A stretch of DNA of 64,000 bases from Alistipes sp. Zagget8 (GTDB lineage Bacteria > Bacteroidota > Bacteroidia > Bacteroidales > Rikenellaceae), in NCBI GenBank assembly GCA_001941065.1, contig MSHJ01000001.1, positions 1 to 64,000 of the forward strand, written 5' to 3'. A program made the position numbers and the translations under genes. Shown one piece after another: positions 35,597 to 52,062 of this stretch. Under the pieces are notes generated by a model that saw only the letters and a list, made by a program, of their open reading frames with translations, did not search any database and had not been told where the DNA came from. Positions within the stretch are counted from its first letter, which is position 1. Each line of letters starts with the position of its first letter.

Positions 35597-35670
35597 GCCC
35601 ACCGGCGGGCGCACGGAGAAAAATTTGAGGCTGGCGGCCGGAGAGGTGAACAACCTGCTGATTTTTACCA

Positions 35671-35678
35671 TATATTTG
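35671..35678 (+). promoter_or_regulatory. -7 box of the coiled-coil lipoprotein gene
   Basis: TATATTTG, 38 bp before the ATG at 35717. No convincing -33 box. Confidence 0.5.
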
Positions 35679-35716
35679 CAGTACAGGCGAACAAGATTTT
35701 AAATCTTATCGAAATT

Positions 35717-36589
35717 ATGAAAAACTGCATGAAACATATTGCATTCGCTGCGGCGCTGGGCGTCGTGGCAGCCCTTACGTCGTGCGTAAGCCGGCAGGTC
35801 GTCGTCGAGGCCGAGAGCCAGCGGGATTCGCTGGCGACGGTCGTCAGTGAGAAGGATTCGCTCATCAACGCCGTCTTTGCCGACATCAATGCCATTTCGG
35901 AGAACCTCGCGCTGATCAAGTCGCGCGAAAACCTCATCTCCGTGGCCGGGGAGGCCGAGGGCGGGCGCCGTCCCGTCCAAGAGATCAACAACGACATCGC
36001 CGCCATCGACCGGTTGCTGCAGGAGAACAAGTCGAAGATCGCGTCGCTGCAGCGTTCGGCAGCCCTGCTGCGCAAGGCCAACCTGCGCATCGACGGGCTG
36101 GAGAAGATGATCGCCGACATGAACACGCAGCTCGCGGAGAAGTCGGGCGAGGTGGAGCAGCTGCGCGAAAATCTGGCGCAGATGGGTATCAAGGTCGAGA
36201 ACCTTTCCCAGGAGGTGGCCGTTCGGAGCGCCGAGGTCGAGAACCTCAGCGGCGAGAAGATCGAGCTGCAGAACCAGCTCAATACGGTCTATTACATCGT
36301 GGGGCCCGAGAAGGAGCTGCGCGACGCGCAGATTATCAACAAACAGGGATTCATCGGCCGCACGCTGACGGTGGGGAAGAACGGCAATCTGGACAGTTTC
36401 ACGTCGGCCGATTCGCGCCTGCTGTCGGAAATCCCCGTCGGGCAGAAAAAAGCCGTTGTCGTCACGCCGCATCCCGAGGATTCGTATGAGCTGGTGACCG
36501 GTGCCGACAAGGTCGTCGAGAAATTGCTCATCACCGATCCCGTGCGCTTTTGGGAATCGTCGAAAGTGCTGATAATAAGTTACAAATAA
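35717..36589 (+). CDS. Coiled-coil lipoprotein of unknown function
   Basis: 290 aa. Lipoprotein signal AALTSC with Cys 23. Residues about 25-200 are strongly helical with heptad-like runs of Leu/Ile (SQRDSLATVVSEKDSLI, ENKSKIASLQRSAALLRKA, EQLRENLAQMGIKVENLSQ), predicting long coiled coils. The last 90 residues are a small beta-containing domain (NTVYYIVGPEKELRDAQI, IGRTLTVGKNGNLDSF, FWESSKVLIISYK). Similar proteins are annotated only as hypothetical in Bacteroidota. It probably sits in the periplasm anchored to a membrane; no function is assigned. Single-gene unit with its own terminator. Confidence 0.85.
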   Translation: MKNCMKHIAFAAALGVVAALTSCVSRQVVVEAESQRDSLATVVSEKDSLINAVFADINAISENLALIKSRENLISVAGEAEGGRRPVQEINNDIAAIDRLLQENKSKIASLQRSAALLRKANLRIDGLEKMIADMNTQLAEKSGEVEQLRENLAQMGIKVENLSQEVAVRSAEVENLSGEKIELQNQLNTVYYIVGPEKELRDAQIINKQGFIGRTLTVGKNGNLDSFTSADSRLLSEIPVGQKKAVVVTPHPEDSYELVTGADKVVEKLLITDPVRFWESSKVLIISYK

Positions 36590-36623
36590 GCCTCTCGGGG
36601 CCTCTTTGCAACGTCTTTTGGAG

Positions 36624-36653
36624 TCCCTGCCGACGACGGCGGGGATTTTTTTT
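36624..36653 (+). terminator. Terminator of the coiled-coil lipoprotein gene
   Basis: 9-bp stem TCCCTGCCG / CGGCGGGGA (one T-G pair) with ACGA loop and T8. Confidence 0.9.
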
Positions 36654-36675
36654 GCCATTCGCCGCGCCCGCAGGC

Positions 36676-36705
36676 TTGCCGTTCCGATTTTTTTTGTACT
36701 TTTGT
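36676..36705 (+). promoter_or_regulatory. Promoter of the AraC-family gene
   Basis: TACTTTTG at 36698-36705 with CTTG at 36676-36679, spacing 18 bp, 27 bp before the start codon. Confidence 0.6.
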
Positions 36706-36732
36706 TCCAAATATCATATTGGTTACTAAATT

Positions 36733-37647
36733 ATGGATTATCAACCCCAACCGCAGTTTGTGGAGTCGTCACTGAAAGAGAGCTGTACTGCGGATTGTAG
36801 TAGTTGTCCCACATTTCCTGCGCCGTTTCGCCGTATCGGCGACTCGACCTACTGCCGGTTTTCGCAGTTGACCTTTGCGGCCGGGGAGGGTGTGTCCTTT
36901 CCGGCGGACCGCATGGTGCGTATCCTTTTCATCATGTCGGGATCGCTCAAACTGGAGCACGGCACCGATACGGTGCGGCTGGTCACCTCGAAGCAATGCG
37001 TGTGCCTTGCCCGTAACGAGAATTTTTCGGCCACCGCTCAGGATGACGAGACGCATGTGGTCGTGCTGTCGCTCATTCACCGGATCGAGTTCTGCGAGCA
37101 GGATATTTTCGACAAGGTGATGCCTTACGATTCGGTGATCCCGACCGAATGCGTTCCGACACTTTCGATGCATCCCTCCATCGAGCACCTCCTGGGTTCC
37201 TTTTTCACCATCCGGCAGATGTTCAACTGCGTTCGGTTCCACCGGATGAAGGCCACGGAGCTCTTTATGATGATCAAGGTGCTCTACACGCCGACCGAGC
37301 ATGCCTATTTCTTCCAGTCGATGATTCAGCCGCAGGACAATTTCCGCGTCTTTGTCTGCAACAACTACGACAAGGCGCAGGGTGTGGCCGAACTGGCTTC
37401 GCTGGCGGGCATGAGCCTTTCGGTCTTCAAACGCCGCTTCGCCGAGCATTTCAACGACAGCGTCTACCACTGGATGATGCGGCAGAAGGCCCTCAAGGTC
37501 TTTTCCGACATCCGCGACGGCGAGGACAGCACCAAGGCCCTGATGAACAAGTACGGATTCCGCCACTACACGCAGTTCAGCCGTTTCTGTAAGAATTACC
37601 TGCAGGCGACGCCCGCCCAGCTGATCAGTTCGATCAAAAAGAAATAA
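36733..37647 (+). CDS. AraC-family transcriptional regulator
   Basis: 304 aa. The C-terminal about 100 residues carry two helix-turn-helix units (AQGVAELASLAGMSLSVFKRRFAEHFNDSVYHWMM and DSTKALMNKYGFRHYTQFSRFCKNYLQATPAQL are split here into their cores: LAGMSLSVFKRRF and YGFRHYTQFSRFCK). The N-terminal half is a cupin-like sensor region (ILFIMSGSLKLEHGTDTV) preceded by a Cys-rich start (CTADCSSCP). The effector and target genes are unknown. Monocistronic. Confidence 0.9.
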   Translation: MDYQPQPQFVESSLKESCTADCSSCPTFPAPFRRIGDSTYCRFSQLTFAAGEGVSFPADRMVRILFIMSGSLKLEHGTDTVRLVTSKQCVCLARNENFSATAQDDETHVVVLSLIHRIEFCEQDIFDKVMPYDSVIPTECVPTLSMHPSIEHLLGSFFTIRQMFNCVRFHRMKATELFMMIKVLYTPTEHAYFFQSMIQPQDNFRVFVCNNYDKAQGVAELASLAGMSLSVFKRRFAEHFNDSVYHWMMRQKALKVFSDIRDGEDSTKALMNKYGFRHYTQFSRFCKNYLQATPAQLISSIKKK

Positions 37648-37668
37648 GACCGGCTGCCGTTTCGACAG

Positions 37669-37703
37669 GAGGAGGCTTCCCGCGGGAAGCCTCCTCGTTT
37701 TTT
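37669..37703. terminator. Bidirectional terminator between the AraC and GNAT genes
   Basis: 13-bp perfect stem GAGGAGGCTTCCC / GGGAAGCCTCCTC with a 2-nt centre, then GTTTTTT. It overlaps the last bases of the convergent acetyltransferase gene. Confidence 0.9.
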
Positions 37704-38223
37704 ACCGCTCGAGCACGTAGACGTTCAGGTCGATCCACTCCCCGCCGGAGAGCTCTTCGCCCTGCAGTTCCACATGGCTGCACCGGAATCCGAGCCGTTG
37801 GGGAATGCGGTTGCTCGGCAGGTTGCCCACGCCGCAGCGGATTTCAATGCGCCGCATGCCCATCTGCGCGAAGGCTGTGTCGCAGAGCGCCCGCACGGCG
37901 GCCGTCATGATTCCTTTGCCCTGCTGCTCCTCGCGGAGCCAGTAGCCGATCTCGATGCTGTGTTTTTCGGCATCGGCCGATTTGAACCCGATCAGTCCGG
38001 CGAAGGTTCTGCCGTCGCGGATCGTGTAGACCGGGTTGGCCGTGTCGGCGAGCATGCCGGCCACTACGGCCTCGCTCTGTTCGATGCGGTGGGTCTCGGC
38101 GACGAAGGGAAGCCAGCGGCCGAGGTGCCGGCGCTGGGTGTCGATGGAGTGGAAGATGTCCGCGGCGTCTTCGGGGCGGAGCCGCCGGAGTGCGTAAGGG
38201 CCGAAAAGGGGGATTGTATCCAT
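37702..38223 (-). CDS. GNAT N-acetyltransferase, RimJ/RimL type
   Basis: 173 aa. GNAT fold with the acetyl-CoA loop WLREEQQGKGIMTAAVRAL near residue 95, and the RimJ/RimL features LRRLRPEDAADIF, HLGRWLPFV and RIEIRCGVGNLPSNRIPQRLGF. The family acetylates the N-terminus of ribosomal proteins or related small substrates. The ATG at 38223 is preferred because it aligns with the domain start; an in-frame start at 38268 would overlap the -7 box. Confidence 0.88.
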   Translation of the reverse strand: MDTIPLFGPYALRRLRPEDAADIFHSIDTQRRHLGRWLPFVAETHRIEQSEAVVAGMLADTANPVYTIRDGRTFAGLIGFKSADAEKHSIEIGYWLREEQQGKGIMTAAVRALCDTAFAQMGMRRIEIRCGVGNLPSNRIPQRLGFRCSHVELQGEELSGGEWIDLNVYVLER

Positions 38224-38265
38224 GTCGTGCAAGGTTTCTGGTGAATAAACGGGTCGTTCCGAGAC

Positions 38266-38297
38266 CAAAGATACGAGTAAGCGAGGGCAATGTCAAA
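38266..38297 (-). promoter_or_regulatory. Promoter of the GNAT gene
   Basis: TATCTTTG (38273-38266) and TTTG (38297-38294) with exactly 20 bp between them. A second TATCTTTG lies further upstream at 38346-38339 without a good -33 box. Confidence 0.75.
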
Positions 38298-38475
38298 TTT
38301 GTTTGAACATTGCCGAGCAGAAATATCTAAGGCAAAGCCAAAGATACGAAATTCCGCGTATATTAAAAATAGGTGTGCCGGGTCCGGAAATGGGCCGTCC
38401 GGAAATGGCGCGGATGCCGGTCGGGCCGGCGGATGATATAGTTGGCCGCGAAAGACGATATTTTTTCGGGAAGCT

Positions 38476-38506
38476 GTTGTGTTATCCAAAACTTTTCCTA
38501 TCTTTG
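38476..38506 (+). promoter_or_regulatory. Upstream promoter of the tRNA-tuf cluster
   Basis: TATCTTTG at 38499-38506 and GTTG at 38476-38479, spacing 19 bp. It lies ahead of a second promoter, giving tandem promoters for the tRNA/tuf unit. Confidence 0.6.
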
Positions 38507-38589
38507 CACCCGATTTCGCCCGTGAACCAACGGCGTCCGGGCGCGGTTCTTTGAGAAGAGTTAAAAAGTAGAAAATTTATCCGGATTTA

Positions 38590-38621
38590 TTTGGCTGATA
38601 AATTTTTTATGCCTACTTTTG
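38590..38621 (+). promoter_or_regulatory. Promoter of the tRNA-Thr/Tyr/Gly-tuf cluster
   Basis: TTTG at 38590-38593 and TACTTTTG at 38614-38621, spacing 20 bp, 21 bp before tRNA-Thr. A near-perfect consensus, as expected for a highly expressed unit. Confidence 0.8.
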
Positions 38622-38642
38622 CAATCCAAAACGGTGAATACT

Positions 38643-38716
38643 GCCGATGTAGCTCAGTTGGCCAGAGCAGCTGATTTGTAATCAGCTGGTCGGGGGTTCG
38701 AATCCCTCCATCGGCT
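38643..38716 (+). tRNA. tRNA-Thr (TGT)
   Basis: 74 nt cloverleaf with acceptor GCCGATG/CATCGGC, anticodon loop TTTGTAA (TGT) and a canonical TTCGAAT T loop. CCA is not encoded. First gene of the tuf cluster. Confidence 0.96.
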
Positions 38717-38961
38717 CGGAAAGCCGACGTGAGGAGGAGCTAAAAAGACCCTGCCGAAGGCAGCAGTCGAGAAAGAGTTTGACGGTCAGACTTGTTTGAA
38801 ACGACAAACTATTTTGAGGCTGGGAGTTCCGAAGGAACGAGGGCTTTTTACGACGACGAGCGGCGGTAGAACGAAAGCCTCCCCGAAACGGGATCGGCGA
38901 AATGGAACGAGGTGTAAGCCGAGTGAAATGAGCCAATTCTCACGGGAGAAAAGCAAAACAA

Positions 38962-39044
38962 GGGAAGTTACCAGAGTGGCCAAATGGGGCAGACTGTAAA
39001 TCTGCTGGCTTACGCCTTCGGTGGTTCGAATCCATCACTTCCCA
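38962..39044 (+). tRNA. tRNA-Tyr (GTA)
   Basis: 83 nt class II tRNA with a long variable arm (GGCTTACGCCTTC region), acceptor GGGAAGT/ACTTCCC and anticodon GTA. The 245-bp spacer before it has no gene; part of it resembles the sequence after tRNA-Ser near 57950. Confidence 0.95.
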
Positions 39045-39135
39045 CAAGAGAAGAGTGCCGGTTGGAGTTGCAAGGTCCTGAACGTCGACGCGAGTCGGCG
39101 CAAGGGGAAGGATGACTCTGATACGGTCTGTTTTT

Positions 39136-39208
39136 GCGGAAGTAGCTCAGTTGATAGAGCATTAGCCTTCCAAGCTAAGGGTCGCGAGTTTGAGCCTCGT
39201 CTTCCGCT
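39136..39208 (+). tRNA. tRNA-Gly (TCC)
   Basis: 73 nt, acceptor GCGGAAG/CTTCCGC, anticodon loop CTTCCAA (TCC). Followed by a 130-bp leader to tuf without another gene. Confidence 0.95.
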
Positions 39209-39338
39209 CCACTACGCAGCAGCGTGTGATGCGAACGCCTCCGTTGAACGATGGGGAGTTTGCGTCGCCCGCTTGTTCTGCGAAATGAATTTTAAAACTT
39301 TAGGACAATTTTTAACAATACTTTAAATACTTAATACT

Positions 39339-40526
39339 ATGGCAAAAGAAAAATTCGACCGGTCGAAACCGCACGTAAACATCGGTACCATCGGTCACGT
39401 TGACCACGGTAAGACTACCCTTACCGCAGCTATCACGACCGTTCTGGCTAAGAACGGCCTGTCGGAGCTCCGTTCGTTCGACTCGATCGACAACGCTCCC
39501 GAGGAGAAAGAGCGTGGTATCACGATCAACACCTCGCACGTTGAGTACCAGACTGCCAACCGCCACTACGCGCACGTAGACTGCCCGGGCCACGCCGACT
39601 ATGTGAAGAACATGGTTACGGGTGCCGCTCAGATGGACGGTGCCATCCTGGTCGTTGCCGCTACCGACGGTCCGATGCCCCAGACCAACGAGCACGTACT
39701 GCTCGCCCGTCAGGTGAACGTGCCGAAGATCGTTGTTTTCCTGAACAAGTGCGACATGGTGGACGACCCCGAAATGCTCGACCTCGTCGAGATGGAGGTT
39801 CGCGACCTGCTGTCGAAATATGAGTACGATGGTGACAACGCTCCCATCATCCGTGGTTCCGCACTCGGCGGCCTGAACGGCGAGCCGAAATGGGAGGAGA
39901 AGATCATGGAGCTGATGAACGCTGTCGACGAGTACATTCCCATTCCCCCGCGCGAGAATGAGAAGCCGTTCCTGATGCCTGTCGAGGACGTGTTCTCGAT
40001 CACCGGCCGCGGTACCGTGGTAACGGGCCGTATCGAGACCGGTATCATCCACGTAGGTGATCCCGTTGAGATCGTAGGTCTCGAGGAGAAGACCCTGACG
40101 TCGACCTGTACGGGTGTCGAGATGTTCCGCAAGCTGCTCGACGAGGGCGAGGCCGGCGACAACGTAGGTCTGCTGCTCCGCGGTATCGACAAGAAGGACG
40201 TTAAGCGCGGTATGGTAGTCGCTAAACCCGGCTCGATTACCCCGCACACCGAGTTCGAGGCTGAGGTCTACATCCTGAAGAAAGAGGAGGGTGGCCGTCA
40301 CACGCCGTTCCACAACAACTATCGTCCCCAGTTCTACCTGCGTACGATGGACGTAACGGGTGAGGTTCACCTGCCCGCAGGCGTCGACATGGTTATGCCG
40401 GGCGACCACGTGACCATCACCGTGAAGCTGATCTACCCCGTAGCTCTCAATGAAGGTCTGCGTTTCGCAATCCGCGAGGGTGGCCGTACGGTAGGTGCAG
40501 GTCAGATCCTGAAGGTTATCAAATAA
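39339..40526 (+). CDS. tuf: Elongation factor Tu
   Basis: 395 aa GTPase that delivers aminoacyl-tRNA to the ribosome. G motifs are [13 protein letters not shown] (G1), RGITI (G2), DCPGHAD (G3), NKCDMVD (G4) and SAL (G5), followed by beta-barrel domains 2 and 3 ([29 protein letters not shown]). Length is typical for Bacteroidota. It sits in the tRNA cluster upstream of tRNA-Trp and secE. Confidence 0.99.
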   Translation: MAKEKFDRSKPHVNIGTIGHVDHGKTTLTAAITTVLAKNGLSELRSFDSIDNAPEEKERGITINTSHVEYQTANRHYAHVDCPGHADYVKNMVTGAAQMDGAILVVAATDGPMPQTNEHVLLARQVNVPKIVVFLNKCDMVDDPEMLDLVEMEVRDLLSKYEYDGDNAPIIRGSALGGLNGEPKWEEKIMELMNAVDEYIPIPPRENEKPFLMPVEDVFSITGRGTVVTGRIETGIIHVGDPVEIVGLEEKTLTSTCTGVEMFRKLLDEGEAGDNVGLLLRGIDKKDVKRGMVVAKPGSITPHTEFEAEVYILKKEEGGRHTPFHNNYRPQFYLRTMDVTGEVHLPAGVDMVMPGDHVTITVKLIYPVALNEGLRFAIREGGRTVGAGQILKVIK

Positions 40527-40570
40527 ATGACCCCGATAGAGAAGCGGTCTTCGGTACCGCTTCTCATTTT

Positions 40571-40644
40571 AGGAGCATAGTTCAAGGGTAGAATAGCGGT
40601 CTCCAAAACCGTTGATGGGAGTTCGAATCTCTCTGCTCCTGCCA
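40571..40644 (+). tRNA. tRNA-Trp (CCA)
   Basis: Acceptor AGGAGCA/TGCTCCT, anticodon loop CTCCAAA (CCA), discriminator G, and an encoded 3' CCA (40642-40644). It lies between tuf and secE, 17 bp before secE, as in many Bacteroidota. Confidence 0.96.
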
Positions 40645-40661
40645 AAATAAAGGAAGAAGAT

Positions 40662-40859
40662 ATGTTGAATTACATTAAAGAATCCTACAACGAGCTTGTA
40701 AACAAGGTGACGTGGCCCACGTTCCCGCAGCTCCAGAACTCGACGATCGTCGTGATGGTGGCTTCGGCCATTTTTGCCGTTGTCGTACTGGCGATGGACC
40801 TGACGTTCGAGAACATGATGGCTGTCATCTACAAGACCCTGGGTAATCTCGGTCGTTAA
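40662..40859 (+). CDS. secE: Preprotein translocase subunit SecE
   Basis: 65 aa. One transmembrane helix (STIVVMVASAIFAVVVLAMD) follows the conserved amphipathic YNELVNKVTWPTFPQLQNS, a short single-helix SecE typical outside Enterobacteria. Part of the SecYEG channel. Directly upstream of nusG. Confidence 0.96.
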   Translation: MLNYIKESYNELVNKVTWPTFPQLQNSTIVVMVASAIFAVVVLAMDLTFENMMAVIYKTLGNLGR

Positions 40860-40873
40860 TTTCTGCTGAAACG

Positions 40874-41434
40874 ATGAGCGAGATTAAGAAACAGTGGTAT
40901 GTTGTCCGTGCCATCGGTGGCAAGGAGGCGAAGGTCAAAGAGTATATCGAAGCCGAAATTCGCCACAACCACCTCGAGGACTACATCTCCCAGGTGCTGA
41001 TCCCTACCGAAAAAGTCTATACCATCCGCAACGGTAAGAAAGTCTCGAAAGAGAAGGTCTCTTATCCGGGTTACGTGTTGGTGGAGGCCGCTTTCGTAGG
41101 CCAGATTCCGATTATAATTCGTAATACTCCCAATGTGCTGGGCTTCTTGGGCGACACCAAAGAGGACAGCCGCAAGATGAATGCCACGCCCCTGCGTCCG
41201 CAGGAGGTAGCGCGTATCCTGGGCCGCGTCGACGAGATGAACGCACAGGAGGAGGAGAACGAAATACCATTCTTTGTCGGCGAGACCGTAAAAGTTACGG
41301 ACGGTCCTTTCTCGAGCTTCCAAGGTACTATCGAGGCTGTCGACAACGAGCGCAAGAAACTCACGGTATCGGTGAAGATATTCGGGCGCAAAACTCCTAT
41401 GGAGTTGGGTTTCACTCAAGTAGAAAAAGAATAA
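40874..41434 (+). CDS. nusG: Transcription termination/antitermination factor NusG
   Basis: 186 aa. NGN domain at the N-terminus (QWYVVRAIGGKEAKVKEYIE, YPGYVLVEA) and a C-terminal KOW domain (FFVGETVKVTDGPFSSFQGTIEAVDNERKKLTVSVKIFGR). It binds RNA polymerase and couples it to Rho or the ribosome. Typical position between secE and rplK. Confidence 0.97.
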   Translation: MSEIKKQWYVVRAIGGKEAKVKEYIEAEIRHNHLEDYISQVLIPTEKVYTIRNGKKVSKEKVSYPGYVLVEAAFVGQIPIIIRNTPNVLGFLGDTKEDSRKMNATPLRPQEVARILGRVDEMNAQEEENEIPFFVGETVKVTDGPFSSFQGTIEAVDNERKKLTVSVKIFGRKTPMELGFTQVEKE

Positions 41435-41450
41435 TTAACCAAGGAAAACT

Positions 41451-41891
41451 ATGGCAAAAGAGGTTGCTGCATTTATTAAATTGCAGATCAAAGGTGGTGC
41501 CGCCAATCCTTCGCCCCCGGTTGGTCCCGCATTGGGTTCTAAGGGAGTCAATATCATGGACTTCTGCAAGCAGTTCAATGCACGTACACAGGACAAGGCG
41601 GGAAAGGTTCTTCCGGTCATCATCACGGTTTACAGCGACAAATCGTTTGATTTCGTTGTAAAACAGCCGCCCGTAGCCGTTCAGCTCAAGGAAGCAGCCA
41701 AAGTGCAGAAAGGTTCCGCACAGCCCAACCGCGACAAGGTGGGACAGGTGACGTGGGATCAGGTTCGCGAGATCGCTCAGGACAAGATGCCTGACATGAA
41801 CTGCTTTACGCTGGAGGCCGCGATGCGCATGGTTGCCGGTACTGCCCGCAGTATGGGTATCAATGTCGTCGGAGAATTTCCTAATATGTAA
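41451..41891 (+). CDS. rplK: 50S ribosomal protein L11
   Basis: 146 aa. Conserved [20 protein letters not shown] at the N-terminus (the thiostrepton-site protein) and the RNA-binding C-terminal domain ending [12 protein letters not shown]. Cotranscribed with rplA, 11 bp downstream. Confidence 0.98.
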   Translation: MAKEVAAFIKLQIKGGAANPSPPVGPALGSKGVNIMDFCKQFNARTQDKAGKVLPVIITVYSDKSFDFVVKQPPVAVQLKEAAKVQKGSAQPNRDKVGQVTWDQVREIAQDKMPDMNCFTLEAAMRMVAGTARSMGINVVGEFPNM

Positions 41892-41902
41892 TTGCGAAGA
41901 AG

Positions 41903-42601
41903 ATGAGTAAGTTGACAAAAAATCAAAAGATCGCCTACGCTAAGGTGGAAGCCGGTAAGGCTTACAAGCTCTCGGAGGCTGCCGCTCTTCTGAAGGAAAT
42001 TACGTTCACGAAATTCGACGCTTCGGTGGATATCGATGTGCGTTTGGGCGTAGACCCGCGCAAGGCGAACCAAATGGTCCGCGGCGTGGTGACGCTGCCC
42101 CACGGAACCGGCAAAACGGTGCGTGTGCTGGTGCTCTGTACTCCCGAGAAGGAGGCCGAGGCACAGGCCGCAGGCGCCGACTATGTAGGTCTGGACGAGT
42201 ATGTTGACAAGATCAAGGCCGGTTGGACCGACGTTGACGTGATCATCTGTACTCCCAATGTGATGGGCAAGGTAGGTGCGCTGGGCCGTATTCTAGGTCC
42301 CCGCGGCCTGATGCCGAACCCCAAGACCGGTACGGTGACGATGGAAGTCGGCAAAGCCGTAAGCGAGGTGAAGGCCGGTAAGATCGATTTCAAGGTCGAC
42401 AAATTCGGTATCATCCACACGACGGTGGGCAAGGTGTCGTTCTCGGCAGATCAGATCGTGGAAAACGCGAAAGAGGTGCTGAATATGATCATCAAGCTCA
42501 AACCGGCTGCTGCCAAAGGTTCTTATGTGAAGAGTATCTATCTCTCGACCACCATGAGCCCCGGCGTGCAGATTGATTCCAAATCAGTAGAAACCAAATA
42601 A
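41903..42601 (+). CDS. rplA: 50S ribosomal protein L1
   Basis: 232 aa two-domain protein of the L1 stalk. Motifs include [37 protein letters not shown] and [15 protein letters not shown]. In other bacteria L1 represses translation of the rplK-rplA mRNA; no specific site was checked here. Confidence 0.98.
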   Translation: MSKLTKNQKIAYAKVEAGKAYKLSEAAALLKEITFTKFDASVDIDVRLGVDPRKANQMVRGVVTLPHGTGKTVRVLVLCTPEKEAEAQAAGADYVGLDEYVDKIKAGWTDVDVIICTPNVMGKVGALGRILGPRGLMPNPKTGTVTMEVGKAVSEVKAGKIDFKVDKFGIIHTTVGKVSFSADQIVENAKEVLNMIIKLKPAAAKGSYVKSIYLSTTMSPGVQIDSKSVETK

Positions 42602-42618
42602 GAAGGAGGAGAGAAGAG

Positions 42619-43143
42619 ATGACTAAGGAAGAAAAACTGGTTGTAATTGACAACCTCGCCGAGCAGCTCCAGGCTTATCCTCACTTCTACATCGCCGACA
42701 TCGAGTCGCTGAACGCCGAGCAGACCGCTGCCCTGCGCCGCAAGTGCTTCGAGAGCGATGTGAAACTGGTGGTGGCCAAGAACACCCTTCTGGGCAAAGC
42801 CCTCGAGAAGGTGGAGAAGGCCGATGCTGAGCTGGTAAAAGTATTGGAGGGTCCTACCTCTGTTATGTTCACCCATGTTGCGAAGGCTCCCGCTGTGCTT
42901 ATCAAGGAGTTCCGCAAGAAATCGGACAAACCCGTCCTGAAAGCGGCTTTCGCCGAAGGATGCGTTTACGTGGGCGACAATCAGCTGGACGCTCTGTGTA
43001 ACATCAAGTCGAAGGAGGAGCTTATCGGCGATATCATCGCTCTGCTGCAGTCCCCGGCGAAGAATGTTATCTCTGCATTGCAGGCTAATGCAGGCCAAAA
43101 GATTGCGGGTATCGTGAAGACGCTCGAATCGAGAAACAATTAA
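42619..43143 (+). CDS. rplJ: 50S ribosomal protein L10
   Basis: 174 aa, base of the L7/L12 stalk. It starts [17 protein letters not shown] and contains [19 protein letters not shown]. An AAGGAGGAG purine tract lies 6-16 bp upstream of the start, an unusually strong Shine-Dalgarno for this phylum. Confidence 0.97.
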   Translation: MTKEEKLVVIDNLAEQLQAYPHFYIADIESLNAEQTAALRRKCFESDVKLVVAKNTLLGKALEKVEKADAELVKVLEGPTSVMFTHVAKAPAVLIKEFRKKSDKPVLKAAFAEGCVYVGDNQLDALCNIKSKEELIGDIIALLQSPAKNVISALQANAGQKIAGIVKTLESRNN

Positions 43144-43186
43144 TTTCACAAACAAGAATCAAAAACAAATTAATAAGCTTACAACT

Positions 43187-43564
43187 ATGGCAGACGTAAA
43201 GAAACTTGCTGAAGAACTGGTTAACCTGAAGGTTACCGAGGTAAACGAACTCGCTCAGATCCTCAAGGAGGAGTATGGCATTGAGCCGGCTGCTGCCGCT
43301 GTTGCCGTTGCAGCTCCCGCTGCAGGCGCAGGCGAGGCTGCCGTTGCCGAGAAATCGACGTTCGACGTGATCCTGAAGACCGCCGGCCAGGCCAAGCTCC
43401 AGGTTATCAAGGTCGTGAAGGACATCGCAGGTCTTTCGCTGGGCGACGCCAAGGCTCTCGTTGACGGTGCTCCCAAGGCTGTTAAAGAGGGTATCTCCAA
43501 AGAGGAGGCTGAGTCGATCAAGGGCCAGCTCGAGGAGGCAGGTGCAGAAGTTGAGCTCAAGTAG
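43187..43564 (+). CDS. rplL: 50S ribosomal protein L7/L12
   Basis: 125 aa. N-terminal dimerisation helix ([20 protein letters not shown]), Ala-rich hinge, and the conserved C-terminal domain [20 protein letters not shown] with [18 protein letters not shown]. Followed by a hairpin that likely attenuates entry into rpoBC. Confidence 0.98.
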   Translation: MADVKKLAEELVNLKVTEVNELAQILKEEYGIEPAAAAVAVAAPAAGAGEAAVAEKSTFDVILKTAGQAKLQVIKVVKDIAGLSLGDAKALVDGAPKAVKEGISKEEAESIKGQLEEAGAEVELK

Positions 43565-43594
43565 CATTGCTGCTTAAGTCTCAGCAGACAATCA

Positions 43595-43633
43595 GGTATA
43601 GGGCTAACCGGAGGTGTTAGCTCTATGCCTTTT
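43595..43633 (+). terminator. Attenuator hairpin between rplL and rpoB
   Basis: 14-bp stem (43595-43608 with 43616-43629, two wobble pairs) followed by TTTTCTT. It lies 31 bp after rplL and 160 bp before rpoB, the place where many bacteria have a partial terminator that lowers rpoBC expression relative to ribosomal proteins. The remaining leader to rpoB holds no gene. Confidence 0.8.
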
Positions 43634-43796
43634 CTTGGTCTAAAGACTGGAAGTGCCGATCAGGAGCTGTGTCCGGTTTTTGGAAGAAAATGCTCCCGGG
43701 GCGAAGGACGCCTGAATACGGGGGCATTGGCGGGATAGAAGGCCCGCAATTTTGGGGAGCGTAACCCATTACACTTCAACTAATTTGGATTTTACG

Positions 43797-47657
<3,861 letters not shown>

Positions 47658-47692
47658 GGTGTATTTAAGAGGAAAAGAAAAACGAGAACAAT

Positions 47693-51952
<4,260 letters not shown>

Positions 51953-51978
51953 ACCGAAGTTACATAGATGATTCGAAA

Positions 51979-52011
51979 GAGGCCGTTCCGGAAAGAACGG
52001 TCTCTTTTTTT
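51979..52011 (+). terminator. Terminator of rpoC
   Basis: 10-bp stem GAGGCCGTTC / GAACGGTCTC with a 6-nt loop and T7, 27 bp after the rpoC stop. Confidence 0.92.
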
Positions 52012-52041
52012 GCCCTGCCGGGGCTTTTTTCCCTATCTTTG
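52009..52041 (+). promoter_or_regulatory. Promoter of the YD-repeat-like lipoprotein gene
   Basis: TTTG at 52009-52012 (inside the terminator T-run) and TATCTTTG at 52034-52041, spacing 21 bp; the start codon follows 21 bp later. Confidence 0.65.
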
Positions 52042-52062
52042 CGCTGTCACTATTTTACAATT

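Noticed and set aside
39209..39338. Possible riboswitch or autoregulatory leader of tuf
   Set aside because: Only weak imperfect pairing is visible in the 130-bp leader; nothing specific enough to report.
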